From 70-18 sp041691815 (lineage in GTDB: Bacteria; Pseudomonadota; Alphaproteobacteria; Acetobacterales; Acetobacteraceae), in assembly GCA_041691815.1 (NCBI GenBank), contig JBEPTZ010000022.1, positions 1 through 45,259 on the forward strand: a stretch of 45,259 nt of DNA, given 5' to 3'. How positions within the stretch are numbered: the first letter of the stretch is position 1; each line of letters starts with the position of its first letter. Below, one piece after another: positions 8,376 through 17,144 of the stretch. The notes beneath the pieces were generated by a model that saw only the letters and a program-made list of their open reading frames with translations, did no database searches and was not told where the DNA came from. The translations under genes and the position numbers were made by a program.

Positions 8376-9520
8376 TGGGAATGGCGGAAGCGGATCCCTT
8401 CGATGCGGTGGTCATTGGCGCTGGCGCGATGGGCGCCACGACAGCGTTATTTCTGGCCCGTGGCGGGATGCGCACGGCGCTGCTCGATCGCGGTGAAATC
8501 TGTCGCGAGGCGTCGGGGGTGAACGCCGGGACGCTGACCTTGCACATGACCCGCGCCGCACTAATCCCCTATGCGATGAGGGGACGCGAACTCTGGCTCA
8601 AATCAGCGGAATGGCTCGGTTCGGATATCGGCGCGCGCGCCGCACCCGGTCTGTCGCTGGCCTTCACCCCGGCCGAATGCGCGATGCTGGAACAGCGGGC
8701 CAAGGCGCGGACAGCGATGGGTGCACCCATTCGGTTGGTGACGCCAAGAGAGGCATGCGCAATCGAACCCGGCCTCAACCCCTCGCTTCTCGCCGCCGCC
8801 TTTTGCGCGTTGGACGGGCATGTCACGGCCTATCTGACCGGGCGCGCTTATCGGCGTGCGCTGACCGAGGCGGGCGTTGCCGTGTTCGAGCAGAGGCCGG
8901 TCGTTGGCATCGAGCAGGATGACCGAGGGTACTGCGTGCGCGGCGATGACGGCACGCTCCTGCACGCCAAACGACTGGTGCTTGCCGGTGGCGTGTGGCT
9001 TGAAACGATGCTTGCTTGGCTCGGCCTCCGCGTGCCGGTGAAATGCCTAGTCAACCAACTTGTCGTGACAGAGCGGATGCGCCCGGTTATGCATAGCGTC
9101 GTCGGCATCGCCAACGGGCTGCTGTCGCTCAAGCAGTTCGAGAACGGCACAGTGCTTATCGGTGGCGGCTGGCAGGGAATCGGCGATCCCGTGCGAGGCG
9201 GCGTCGAGGCCATTCCTGACAATCTGCTCGGCAATGTCCAACTTGCCCGTCATGCGGTTCCGGCGCTTGGCGAAACCCGAATAGTTCGTATCTGGCTTGG
9301 ACTCGAATCGGAAACCGCCGACGCCATGCCGATGATCGGCCCGTTGCCGGGAGTGGATGAGGCCTATGTCATCGGTTGCGTCCATTCAGGCTATACCAGC
9401 GCGCCCTATCTTGGGCGACTTCTCGCCGAGCGCGTGCTGGGTCGCGAACCTGAGATGCCCCTGTTCGATCCGGCGCGGCTGGTCCAGCCCGCGCCTGTGC
9501 AGCGTGAGGAAATAGCGTGA
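8375..9520 (+). CDS. DAO-family FAD-dependent oxidoreductase (substrate-oxidising subunit)
   Basis: From the ATG at 8375, which overlaps the previous stop as TAATG, this is 381 residues; an ATG at 8381 is equally possible. The N-terminal FAD motif is VVIGAGAMGATTALFLARGG followed by REASGVNAGTL, and the C-terminal segment GCVHSGYTSAPYLGRLLAE is typical of glycine/D-amino-acid oxidase proteins. It corresponds to the HcnC/OoxB/beta subunit and should carry the amine-oxidising site of the three-part complex. An upstream extension of this frame to 8198 lies inside the previous gene and is not needed. Confidence 0.9.
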   Translation: MGMAEADPFDAVVIGAGAMGATTALFLARGGMRTALLDRGEICREASGVNAGTLTLHMTRAALIPYAMRGRELWLKSAEWLGSDIGARAAPGLSLAFTPAECAMLEQRAKARTAMGAPIRLVTPREACAIEPGLNPSLLAAAFCALDGHVTAYLTGRAYRRALTEAGVAVFEQRPVVGIEQDDRGYCVRGDDGTLLHAKRLVLAGGVWLETMLAWLGLRVPVKCLVNQLVVTERMRPVMHSVVGIANGLLSLKQFENGTVLIGGGWQGIGDPVRGGVEAIPDNLLGNVQLARHAVPALGETRIVRIWLGLESETADAMPMIGPLPGVDEAYVIGCVHSGYTSAPYLGRLLAERVLGREPEMPLFDPARLVQPAPVQREEIA

Positions 9521-10449
9521 TCCCTTCATACGACCAGCCGTATCGCGGCATCTACGTCTCGACACTGACACCGTTCCACCCCGACGGGCAGATCGACGAG
9601 ATTTTGCTGGCTGCCCATTTTCGGCGATACGCCGGCGTGCCGGGCATCGTCGGCGTTCTTTGCAATGGACACGCCGGAGAGAATTTCCTGCTCACCCGCG
9701 CCGAACGCCGCCGCGTAACCGAGATTGCCGCCGGCGTCATGGGCCGGTCACATATCATCGTTTCTGGCGTCCTCGCTGAGGCCTCCGAGGAGGCGGCATC
9801 GCATGCGCGCGATGCCGCCGAAGCTGGGGCGGATTGCGTGTTGGTCTTCCCGCCATTCTCTTGGGCGCTCTCGCAGGACGACCGGATGGCCTTGACCCAC
9901 CATCGCCGGATCGGAGAAGTCTGTGGCATCCCGATGATGCTATATCAGGCCGGTGTTTCCTCTAGCCTTGCCTATCGCCCCGATATTCTCACCGCCCTGG
10001 TTCAACTTCCTGGCGTCGTCGGCATCAAGGAAGGTAGTTGGGAAAGCAATGCCTATGACCGAAACCGGCGAGTGGTGAATGCCGTCGCCCCCCATGTCGC
10101 AGTCATGGCATCAGGTGACGAGCACCTCTTGTCCTGCTTCGTGGTCGGCAGCGAGGGCAGTCTCGTCAGCCTCGCCGTGCTCATGCCCGATGAGATCGTC
10201 GCCTTGGACCAAGCTGTGCGGCATGGTGACCTGACGGCGGCGCAGGCGTTGCATCGGCGCATCCAGCCACTGGCGAACGCAATCTATGGTCAGGCGCCAG
10301 CAGGCCTCGCGACAGCTCGGCTTAAGGCATGCATGGCATTAACGGGAGAATGGAAGAATGAGGCGACGCGGCCGCCGATCACGCCATTGCCGGATGGCGA
10401 ACTGGCGCGGTTGCGCGCTGCCCTGTCCGCAGCGGGTGTGATCAAGTGA
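9517..10449 (+). CDS. DapA-family (dihydrodipicolinate synthase-like) lyase or aldolase
   Basis: This 310-residue class-I aldolase TIM barrel begins with a GTG overlapping the previous stop (GTGA). The Schiff-base Lys is K171 in VVGIKEGS and the catalytic Tyr is Y143 in MMLYQAG. The substrate-carboxylate loop reads GHAGEN instead of the GTTGE of true DapA, so lysine biosynthesis is unlikely. Next to a D-hydroxyproline/opine-type dehydrogenase, the known analogue is pyrroline-4-hydroxy-2-carboxylate deaminase, which acts on the oxidised ring; an N-acetylneuraminate-lyase-like aldolase is the alternative. No hydroxyproline epimerase or ketoglutarate-semialdehyde dehydrogenase gene is in the window, so the assignment is tentative. 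Confidence 0.85.
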   Translation: MIPSYDQPYRGIYVSTLTPFHPDGQIDEILLAAHFRRYAGVPGIVGVLCNGHAGENFLLTRAERRRVTEIAAGVMGRSHIIVSGVLAEASEEAASHARDAAEAGADCVLVFPPFSWALSQDDRMALTHHRRIGEVCGIPMMLYQAGVSSSLAYRPDILTALVQLPGVVGIKEGSWESNAYDRNRRVVNAVAPHVAVMASGDEHLLSCFVVGSEGSLVSLAVLMPDEIVALDQAVRHGDLTAAQALHRRIQPLANAIYGQAPAGLATARLKACMALTGEWKNEATRPPITPLPDGELARLRAALSAAGVIK

Positions 10450-11150
10450 GCCGTCGTGCGGTGAGCAACCCCGGCGAGGCCCGTGATTCAGAAAGCAGCC
10501 TGGCAGAGCGCGCCTACGATATCCTCAGCCGCCTTGTGCTGACCCGTCAATTGCCGGGCGGTAGTGCCATGGTGGAAGGGCGCTTGGCCGAGCAATTGGG
10601 GATTTCTAGAACGCCGATCCGCGAGGCAATGCTGCGCTTAGCGGCGGAGGGGCTGCTGATCAAGCAAGGCGCGCGCTCATACGCCGTGCGGGGTGTGCAT
10701 TCGGTCGAGTTTTTCCAGGCGCTGAGAGTGCGTGAGCTAATAGAAAGCGAGGCAATCGAGTTAGCCATCGGGCGCGTGCCACCAGAAGTGATCGCCGATC
10801 TACGCGTCAAAATACTTGAACTCGGTCGGCTCGATAAACAGGACACTGCACATTGGGAGATGGATGATAGACTGCATCTGCTCTTTCCCCAGGCACTGAA
10901 CAACGCCGTCATGGCCCGCATCATCCGCCAACTGCGCATGACGACCCGGCTGTTCGAGCTGACCAGCCCATCCGGCCGCGTCGCCAAGGATGCGGCGGAG
11001 CATGTCGCCATTCTGGATGCCTTCGCCAGCGGCAATGGCCGCAGCGCACGCACTGCCATTGCCACTCATCTTCGCAATGTCACGGCGGAGATGCTGGATA
11101 TCGTCGGCGGCCGCGATGTAGTCGTGCCCAGACGGAGAGCACGGGCATGA
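10446..11150 (+). CDS. GntR-family transcriptional regulator, FCD subfamily
   Basis: This 234-residue regulator has an N-terminal winged helix (about residues 17-80; recognition region LAEQLGISRTPIREAMLRL) and a C-terminal all-helical FCD ligand domain. Metal-coordinating residues are visible as MDDRLH, EHVAILDAF and THLRN. The GTG start overlaps the DapA-like stop (GTGA), so it is the last gene of the operon and probably autoregulated. It most likely binds the two dyads at 5353-5371 and 6598-6616, controlling uptake and catabolism together with a pathway metabolite as ligand; this link is inferred from position and site type. Confidence 0.9.
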   Translation: MSRRAVSNPGEARDSESSLAERAYDILSRLVLTRQLPGGSAMVEGRLAEQLGISRTPIREAMLRLAAEGLLIKQGARSYAVRGVHSVEFFQALRVRELIESEAIELAIGRVPPEVIADLRVKILELGRLDKQDTAHWEMDDRLHLLFPQALNNAVMARIIRQLRMTTRLFELTSPSGRVAKDAAEHVAILDAFASGNGRSARTAIATHLRNVTAEMLDIVGGRDVVVPRRRARA

Positions 11151-11230
11151 ACCCATTCGACCTAGGAGCGTGTCCCGGTAAAGGCTTAAAATTGCTCGAC
11201 AGGTTTGGCTGATGGTGATTCGGTTGGCGC

Positions 11231-11545
11231 ATGAGCAAGACCTTCCGCGCCTGGGCTGTCGACGATAGCTGGCTTCTTCCACCGTCGGTGCATGACTTTG
11301 TTCCGGCAGGCCATGCGGCGCATCTGGTCCGTGATCTGGTCCGCGAGGAGCTTGATCTGTCGGCCATCCTATCGGTCTATACCGAGGTGCGTGGCTACCC
11401 GCCCTATCATCCCGGCATGATGGTGGCGCCGTTGCTGTATGCCTACAGCCAGGGTGTCTACTCGTCACGACGGATTGCGCGCGCCTGCGAGGAGCGACTG
11501 GATTTCCAGGCCGTGACCGCACTGAACCAGCTGGATTTCCGCAAG
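11231..11545 (+). pseudogene. 5' fragment of IS1182-type transposase
   Basis: About 105 codons remain, starting MSKTFRAWAVDDSWLLPPS and containing the conserved N-terminal segments PPYHPGMMVAPLLYAYSQG and YSSRRIARACEERLDF. The frame then loses all similarity at LDFRK (near 11545), where serine-recombinase sequence begins on the other strand. The catalytic DDE core is entirely missing. The 70 bases before the start (from about 11166, AGCGTGTCCCGG) probably contain the left end of the element. It is non-functional. Confidence 0.8.
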
Positions 11546-13090
11546 CTTTCATCCAGATCGTCGCCGTGCAAGGGTGCGCCGGGCACGACCTGTTCAGCGG
11601 CCAAGATCTTGTTTTGGATCAGGCGATGGATGGCGTGGCGTGTTACGCCCAGCGCAATGCCGGCCTCGCTCATCGTCAGCCACTCGCCGCCTTTGTCTGC
11701 CGAGCGGTAAGCGGGGATATCATGGACCCGCCGCAACGAGCCGACGCGGTGGGCCGTCCAGGTTTTGCCATGACCGGTCTGCAAGCCCTTGCGGTTGAGC
11801 GAGGCTGCAATGTGCTCGTCGTTCCAGCGCCCGGCCATGCTCCGCATCGCGGCCAGCGCATCCGGGGGGGTGTTGCATCCGTGCTCACTCGTCCTGGGCT
11901 TTTTGATCCGGAGCTGCGAGTGCTGGCCGCCCTTCCAGTGGATCACCAGGACGACCTCGCGCGCGGCCTCGTCAACGTCGGCGATGATGTCGGTGATCAG
12001 TGTGCGGACAAGCCGTTGGCGGGCTCGCATACTTGTCCTAGGCGCGGTCCAGGCCGCCGACAGGTCCGCGGCAAGGCCGGTAAGATCCGGAAGATCGGTG
12101 GGCGCCTCCGGCTCGCACCCGGCATCCAGCCGCGCCTGGCACGTCTCCACCCGGTGCAGCGCCGCCTCCCAGTTCTTCTCCAGTTGCGCGGCGATCAGGC
12201 GATTGTCCGGGTCGCAGGCCGCATAGCGCCGCTCGGCAAGCCCGGCCTCGTAGCGCGCCTGCTGCAGTTCCAGTTCAGCGATGCGGTTCCGCTCCGTCTG
12301 ACTTTCCATGTGCATCTGCTCGGCTTGCAATGCTGCCTCGACCGCTATCGGCCGCACGACCCTGACCAACTCGGCCGCAACCGAGGCGTCGATGCGGGTA
12401 CCGCCAAAACTGATGCAGGTTGGCAAGCCGAGCATAAGGTTGGGGCGGTTGCAGCGATACACCGCATGACCCGGGCTGTTGCCGACGTAGCTGACAGCCA
12501 GATGCCGACCGCAACGGGCGCAAGTCAGCAGGCCTGCCAGCAGCGCCCGCCCACCTCGCCCAGCCTTGGCACCACCCGCCTTACCAAAGGCGTTGGTCGC
12601 CAGCAGGGCCTGGTTCCGCTCATACTCGGCCCAGCCGATGTAGCCGGGGTGGTGATCCTGCAGCATGACCTCCCAGCTCTCGAGCGGCTTGCCGTGGCCG
12701 TAGGTCTTGCGGGGGTGGCCATCGACGATGGTGGTGCGCTTCTCGCTTTTGCCATAGGCGTAAGTGCCTGCGTAGAAGGGGTTCTTCAGCACCGAAATGA
12801 TGTTGCGGTAGCGGACAGGGCACCATTCCAGAGCAGTCATGCGCTTGCCATCGGAGGGACGCGGAAAATGCACTCCTTCGGCCTTCATCCGCAGCAGCAC
12901 CTGCTGCGCGCTGCCGCACTCCCGGAATCGGGCAAAGACCAGGCGGACCACCTCCTGCATGCGCAGATCCGGATCCAGGCCCAGACCCACCTCGCGGTGC
13001 CATGTGTAGCCAAACGGCACGGCGATGCGCAGGTCGCGGCGCCTCGCTTTCTGCCGGGCGGCGTCAAGCATATCGACCCTCGCCTTCGAG
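11545..13090 (-). pseudogene. Large serine recombinase lacking its catalytic domain
   Basis: On the minus strand, about 515 codons run uninterrupted from AARQKARRRDLRIAVPFGYTW (recombinase domain) through NPFYAGTYAYG, a zinc ribbon (LTCARCGRHL, then YRCNRPN), a coiled linker and a C-terminal helix-turn-helix (MSEAGIALGVTRHAIHRLI). The N-terminal resolvase domain, with its catalytic Ser and the arginines that should precede this by about 150 residues, is absent: upstream (13091-13233) the frame is unrelated sequence. At the other end it fuses out of family into antisense IS1182 sequence. The intact frame suggests the truncation is fairly recent. It cannot recombine DNA by itself. Confidence 0.8.
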
Positions 13091-13266
13091 GGAAAACAGA
13101 CACCCGCGATCACCCAAGGTGTGGAAAGAGGACCCATTGGAGGGGTGATCGGCGTCCAAAAGGGAGGCTTGCACCTCCACCGGAATGTCTCTTGACCAAT
13201 ATACGAGCATCTGAGCTTTTCCATCAGCGGCACGCGACCGCGGCACCTGATGCCTGGAGTTTGAAC

Positions 13267-14142
13267 ATGACTGACTCATCGGAATACGTGCCGTCGAAGG
13301 TTTGGACCTGGAACAAGTCGAATGGTGGTAGATTCGCGAACATCAATCGCCCGATCTCAGGGCCTACGCACGACAAGGACCTGCCAGTCGGTCGCCACCC
13401 TCTCCAACTCTACTCGCTCGGCACACCTAACGGTGTGAAGGTCACGGTGATGCTGGAGGAACTGCTCGCTTTGGGGCATGCTGGAGCCGAATACGATGCT
13501 TGGTTGATCAAGATCGGCGACGGCGACCAGTTCGGCAGTGGCTTCGTGGCGGTGAACCCGAACTCCAAGATCCCGGCACTGATGGATCGCAGCGGCCCGA
13601 CCCCGATCCGCGTCTTTGAATCAGGCGCAATCCTGCTGTATCTGGCGGAGAAGTTCGGCGCGCTACTGCCGACAGAGGCCGGCGCGCGCGCCGAGTGCCT
13701 TTCGTGGTTGTTCTGGCAGATGGGGAGCGCCCCCTATCTGGGTGGTGGATTCGGCCACTTCTACGCCTATGCGCCGACGAAGATCGAATACGCCATCGAC
13801 CGCTTCGCTATGGAAGTGAAGCGTCAACTCGACGTGCTCGATCGGCGTCTCTCGGAAAGCGAGTATATCGTCGGTGAAGTCTACACAGTTGCGGACATCG
13901 CCATCTTTCCGTGGTATGGTGCTCTGGTAAAAGGTTGGCAATATGGGGCCGCCGACTTCCTGAGCGTGCAGGAGTATAAAAACGTCCAGCGCTGGGCCGA
14001 CTTGCTCCTTGAGCGACCTGCCGTAAAGCGTGGACGGATGGTCAACCGGCTCAGCGGCGACCCGTCAAGTCAATTGCATGAACGCCACGACGCTGCGGAT
14101 TTCGAAACGAAAACGCAAGATAAACTATTTAACATCGGCTGA
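13267..14142 (+). CDS. yghU: YghU-type glutathione S-transferase / disulfide-bond oxidoreductase
   Basis: This 291-residue protein is close to the length of E. coli YghU and begins with the family's own N-terminus (YVPSKVWTWNKSNGG). It carries the glutathione-site motif GTPNGVKVTVMLEELLA, NPNSKIPAL and the FESGAILLYLAEKFG segment, then the all-helical C-terminal domain (GGGFGHFYAYAPTKIEYA, YTVADIAIFPW) and the conserved tail LHERHDAADFET. The ATG at 13267 has GGAG seven bases upstream. It reduces disulfides or peroxides with glutathione in the cytoplasm. It is the only intact gene inside the mobile-element belt, and so looks like carried or stranded cargo. Confidence 0.95.
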   Translation: MTDSSEYVPSKVWTWNKSNGGRFANINRPISGPTHDKDLPVGRHPLQLYSLGTPNGVKVTVMLEELLALGHAGAEYDAWLIKIGDGDQFGSGFVAVNPNSKIPALMDRSGPTPIRVFESGAILLYLAEKFGALLPTEAGARAECLSWLFWQMGSAPYLGGGFGHFYAYAPTKIEYAIDRFAMEVKRQLDVLDRRLSESEYIVGEVYTVADIAIFPWYGALVKGWQYGAADFLSVQEYKNVQRWADLLLERPAVKRGRMVNRLSGDPSSQLHERHDAADFETKTQDKLFNIG

Positions 14143-14239
14143 CTGGCCTTCGTGAGGCGGACCAACCCGACGCGGCCCCTCTCATCGCCCGATTGCTTTA
14201 CGCAGCCAGCGCAGTTGCAACATACTTTCGTCGGTCCTC

Positions 14240-14374
14240 TCAGTCGGCAGCAACCACGAGCGCCGTACCCGGATGCACGTAACCTTGGGTCACGTCGCGC
14301 GCTGCGTGGCCGAGCAGGCCAGCGAACGTCAATTCAGAGAAGCCGAGGTCACAGGTGACACCGGCGAACGTGTG
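14240..14374 (-). pseudogene. C-terminal fragment of a tyrosine recombinase (integrase)
   Basis: The minus-strand translation reads HTFAGVTCDLGFSELTFAG then LLGHAARDVTQGYVHPG, which is the active-site end of phage-type integrases (the GHA...VTQGYVH block with the catalytic Tyr). A stop directly precedes it at 14375-14377, and the rest of the protein is absent. Only about 44 codons remain. It is too short for normal gene callers but too well matched to be chance. Confidence 0.7.
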
Positions 14375-14762
14375 TCAAAGAAGTACCGCTGACTGATGGT
14401 CACGACCGCCGACCTCAGCATCGTCCCGAGCCAGAATATCGTCGAACTTGGAGGGTTGGGCCCGGAGCAAGTGGTCGCCCCCAAAGTGGCGTCGGGTGAA
14501 GGAACAAATACTGAATCTGGCGTGCGCCGTTTGACAGGACCGAGGCATTTGAGACCGGCGAGGCTCGATTTCCGGTCGAGTGCTCAACCTCTGGCAGGGG
14601 CTTTCACCTCTATTTATCGCCCAATACCTTCTATTACGATGCCACGGGCAGCCCCGCATTCGTTCATCCGATTGCCCTGGTCACCCTCGGGCGTGTTCAT
14701 GGACCAGACGATCAATGTCCCCTATGGTGATCCGCCATTGTGATCCTACTGGGGAACCAAAG
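14375..14762. other. 388-bp stretch with no recognisable gene
   Basis: Between the integrase fragment and the CoA-transferase stump there are open frames on both strands, but none shows a family motif, a ribosome site or a believable codon pattern. It is probably scrambled mobile-element or genomic debris. Confidence 0.4.
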
Positions 14763-15014
14763 ATGAGCACCACCACCGAATTTCAACCTTGGGATCGCGT
14801 AAAAGCGACCGAGCGTTTGGCTCAGGGCGCCCCTCAATGCTGGTATGTCAGTCTAGGCGTCGGCATGCCCACTACCGTCGCCGACTACGTGCCACCGGAG
14901 ACCGAGGTGATCTTCGATGCCGAGAAGGAGGTACGCCATAGAACGGGCGGGAGTGCACCGTTCGTGGCACGAATCAGGAACAAGTTCGAGTGGCTGCTGC
15001 AGAAATTGGCCTGA
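14763..15014 (+). pseudogene. N-terminal stump of 3-oxoacid CoA-transferase subunit B-like gene
   Basis: The first 55 codons (WDRVKATERLAQGAPQ, then WYVSLGVGMPTTVADYVPPETE) follow the beginning of subunit B of succinyl-CoA:3-ketoacid CoA-transferases, including the GIGIPT-like loop and YIPP segment, before the catalytic Glu region. After about position 14935 the sequence becomes unrelated (HRTGGSAPFVARIRNKF) and soon stops. The family is near 210 residues, so about three quarters is lost. The break lies next to the Tn3 transposase remnant, which may have caused it. Confidence 0.6.
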
Positions 15015-15029
15015 TGGCCGTGCTGCCGT

Positions 15030-15719
15030 GGAATCGCCTGAACCGGTCCGATGCAAAGCGGCGTCAACAGTCCGCAAGAAATTGCCGCTGAGATTCGTGC
15101 GCCGCCAGCCGAGTCGTGCGCGGTGGGCGAGCGACGCGCTTGGAACGACGTCGCCGCAGCGGCGCGCGGCTTCCAGGGTGCGGCCAGGATAGGCGGTATT
15201 CCACAGCGCGATGGCCCGCGCGGCAACCAACGGGAGGCCGTTCACACGACGCTGCTGGGTTTGGGCCGCGCGATCATACAGCCGTCCAAACCGGTGGAAG
15301 CAAACGGCTCGGACGAGCGCATTGCGGGTTTGTCCCTTACTCAATTCCGCCGTCTCTTGCCGGCGAAGTTGTGGTTGTTCCAGCCGGGCCAGGGCAAAGA
15401 GGGTCCGCTTGTTTCGTCAACTGTCCCGCGGTGCAGGTGCCACCCCGTGCTACCGCGGGAAGGCGTCGAGGCGCTTCAGTATCAGCGGGGCGCCGACCGT
15501 AATTTGCACACCAGAGCGATCAACCGCAGAGCGCCATCCCGCTCCGCCGCGGTCAGCTTTTCTTCGGGGCGGCCAGCATAAACGGTGCCAGGGCTGGCCA
15601 TGTGCAGGCTGGGTGGAGCGCCTATGGCTTGCGGTCGGCGAGGTTGGGGACGCGCGTCGCGAATCGGAAGCGCAACAGGCGCGCCAAGGCGGAGACATAG
15701 TCGCCCCTGTCAGGAAGTG
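15030..15719 (-). pseudogene. Tn3-family transposase (TnpA) C-terminal remnant with stops
   Basis: On the minus strand, Tn3 TnpA segments appear in the right order: GDYVSALARLLRFRF with RVPNLADRK then a stop; GVQITVGAPLILKRLDAFPR then a stop; KRTLFALARLEQPQL; SKGQTRNALVRAVCFHRFG; LPLVAARAIALWNTAY, LEAARRCGDVVPSA and LGWRRTNLSG, the usual end of the protein. At least three in-frame stops or frame changes interrupt it. It covers only roughly the last quarter of a protein of about 1,000 residues. No 38-bp terminal inverted repeat could be identified at its end. Confidence 0.78.
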
Positions 15720-15776
15720 ACATGTGCTCTATGCGTAGATGGGCATCCGAGAATGGCAATCGTGGCCGGGTGCCGG

Positions 15777-17144
15777 CTATGGCAACATCTTGCCTGGATT
15801 CAGGATACCCATGGGGTCCAGGGCGGTCTTGATCGTCCGCATCATCGCCAGCCCGGCGAGCCCGTGTTCGGCTGCCATGTATTTGCGCCGGCCCTGGCCG
15901 ATGCCGTGTTCGCCGCTGCAGGTTCCGCCGGCGGCGTGGGCGCGGGCGGCCAGCCGGTCGAGAAACCCGAACATCGCCGCGACCTCGGTGGGCGAGCCAG
16001 GATCGACCAGCGGAATGGCGTGGAAGTTGCCGTCGCCGACATGGCCCTGGATGGTGCCGGGAATACCGTGCGCGTCCATATCAGCGCGGGTTTGCTCGAC
16101 GCATTCCGCCATGCGGGAGATCGGCACGCATACGTCGGTGGAAACGCCGCGCGAGCCGGGGCGGCTGGCGACCGCCGCCCAGTAGCTCTCGTGGCGGGCC
16201 CGCCATAGCCGGTTGCGCTCATCGCTGTTGGCGGCCCAGGCCGGGGTGGCGCCGCCATGCACGCGCAGGATGCAGTCCAGGCGGGCGGCCTGGTCGGCGG
16301 TGCCGGCCGGGCTGCCGTGCAGCTCCAGGAACAGATGCGGCTGCTCCGGCAGGCCCAGCTTGGAATAGGCGTTGCAGGCGGCGATCTGCCTGGCGTCGAG
16401 CAGTTCCACGCGCGCCAGCGGCAGGTCGGACTGGATCGCCTCGATCACCGCATCGCAGGCACCGCGCACAGAGAGGAAGGCGCTGGTTCCCGACAGGATG
16501 CTCTCGGGGATACCGTGCAGGCGCAGGGTAAGCTCGGTGATGATCCCGAGCGTGCCCTCGGAGCCGACCAGCAGGCGGGTGAGGTCGTAGCCGTTGGCGG
16601 CCTTGCGGGCGCGGGTGCCGGTGGTCACCACCTCGCCATCCGCCAGCACCGCACGCACCGCCATCACCGCCTCGCGCATGGTGCCATAGCGCACCGCGTT
16701 GGTGCCGGAGGCGCGGGTGGCGGCCATGCCGCCGAGCGAGGCATCGGCGCCGGGGTCGACCGGGAAGAACAGTCCCTGGTCGCGCAGCGCCGCGTTCAAC
16801 TGCTCGCGGGTGACGCCGGCTTCGACCGTGGCGTCGAGATCCTCCACGTTCAGCGCGATGATGCGGTTCATGCCGCGCAGCGACAGGCACAGCCCGCCCT
16901 GCGGCGCGTTCACCTGGCCCTCTACCGAGGTGCCGGTGCCAAAGGCGATCAGCGGTATGCGATAGCGGGCACAGATGCGCACGATCTGCTGCACTTCTTC
17001 GGTGCTGGCGGCTTCGAGCACGGCGTCGGGCGGTTCGGCCGGCAGCCAGGTGACACTGCTTGCATGGTTGCGGCGCACCGCTTCGGCCCGGCTGAAGCGG
17101 GTGTCGAACGCCGCGGCGAGTTCCGCCCACGCCGGCTCGGTCAT
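15777..17144 (-). CDS. FAD-binding 2-hydroxyacid dehydrogenase (GlcD / D-lactate dehydrogenase type)
   Basis: This 455-residue flavoprotein has an N-terminal PCMH-type FAD domain (IPLIAFGTGTSVEGQ; DPGADASLGGMAATRASGTN; GSEGTLGIITELTL) and a C-terminal FAD-oxidase domain with the metal/substrate motif HVGDGNFH and the closing GTCSGEHGIGQGRRKYM. This matches cytochrome-linked D-lactate dehydrogenases and glycolate oxidase GlcD. It oxidises a D-2-hydroxyacid to the 2-oxoacid and passes electrons to the respiratory chain. Its ATG overlaps the stop of the Ldh2-type gene, so two enzymes able to interconvert hydroxy- and oxoacids are co-translated. Confidence 0.92.
   Translation of the reverse strand: MTEPAWAELAAAFDTRFSRAEAVRRNHASSVTWLPAEPPDAVLEAASTEEVQQIVRICARYRIPLIAFGTGTSVEGQVNAPQGGLCLSLRGMNRIIALNVEDLDATVEAGVTREQLNAALRDQGLFFPVDPGADASLGGMAATRASGTNAVRYGTMREAVMAVRAVLADGEVVTTGTRARKAANGYDLTRLLVGSEGTLGIITELTLRLHGIPESILSGTSAFLSVRGACDAVIEAIQSDLPLARVELLDARQIAACNAYSKLGLPEQPHLFLELHGSPAGTADQAARLDCILRVHGGATPAWAANSDERNRLWRARHESYWAAVASRPGSRGVSTDVCVPISRMAECVEQTRADMDAHGIPGTIQGHVGDGNFHAIPLVDPGSPTEVAAMFGFLDRLAARAHAAGGTCSGEHGIGQGRRKYMAAEHGLAGLAMMRTIKTALDPMGILNPGKMLP

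Noticed and set aside
11566..13266. A very long plus-strand open frame continuous with the GST gene (over 560 extra codons).
   Set aside because: It is exactly antisense to the serine recombinase fragment, has no family motif, and the GST has its own ribosome site and family-typical start at 13267.
13091..13266. Minus-strand frame upstream of the recombinase fragment (LVYWSRDIPVEVQASLLDAD) as its missing N-terminus.
   Set aside because: It shows no resolvase-domain catalytic Ser or Arg motifs. It may be debris of yet another element that I cannot name.
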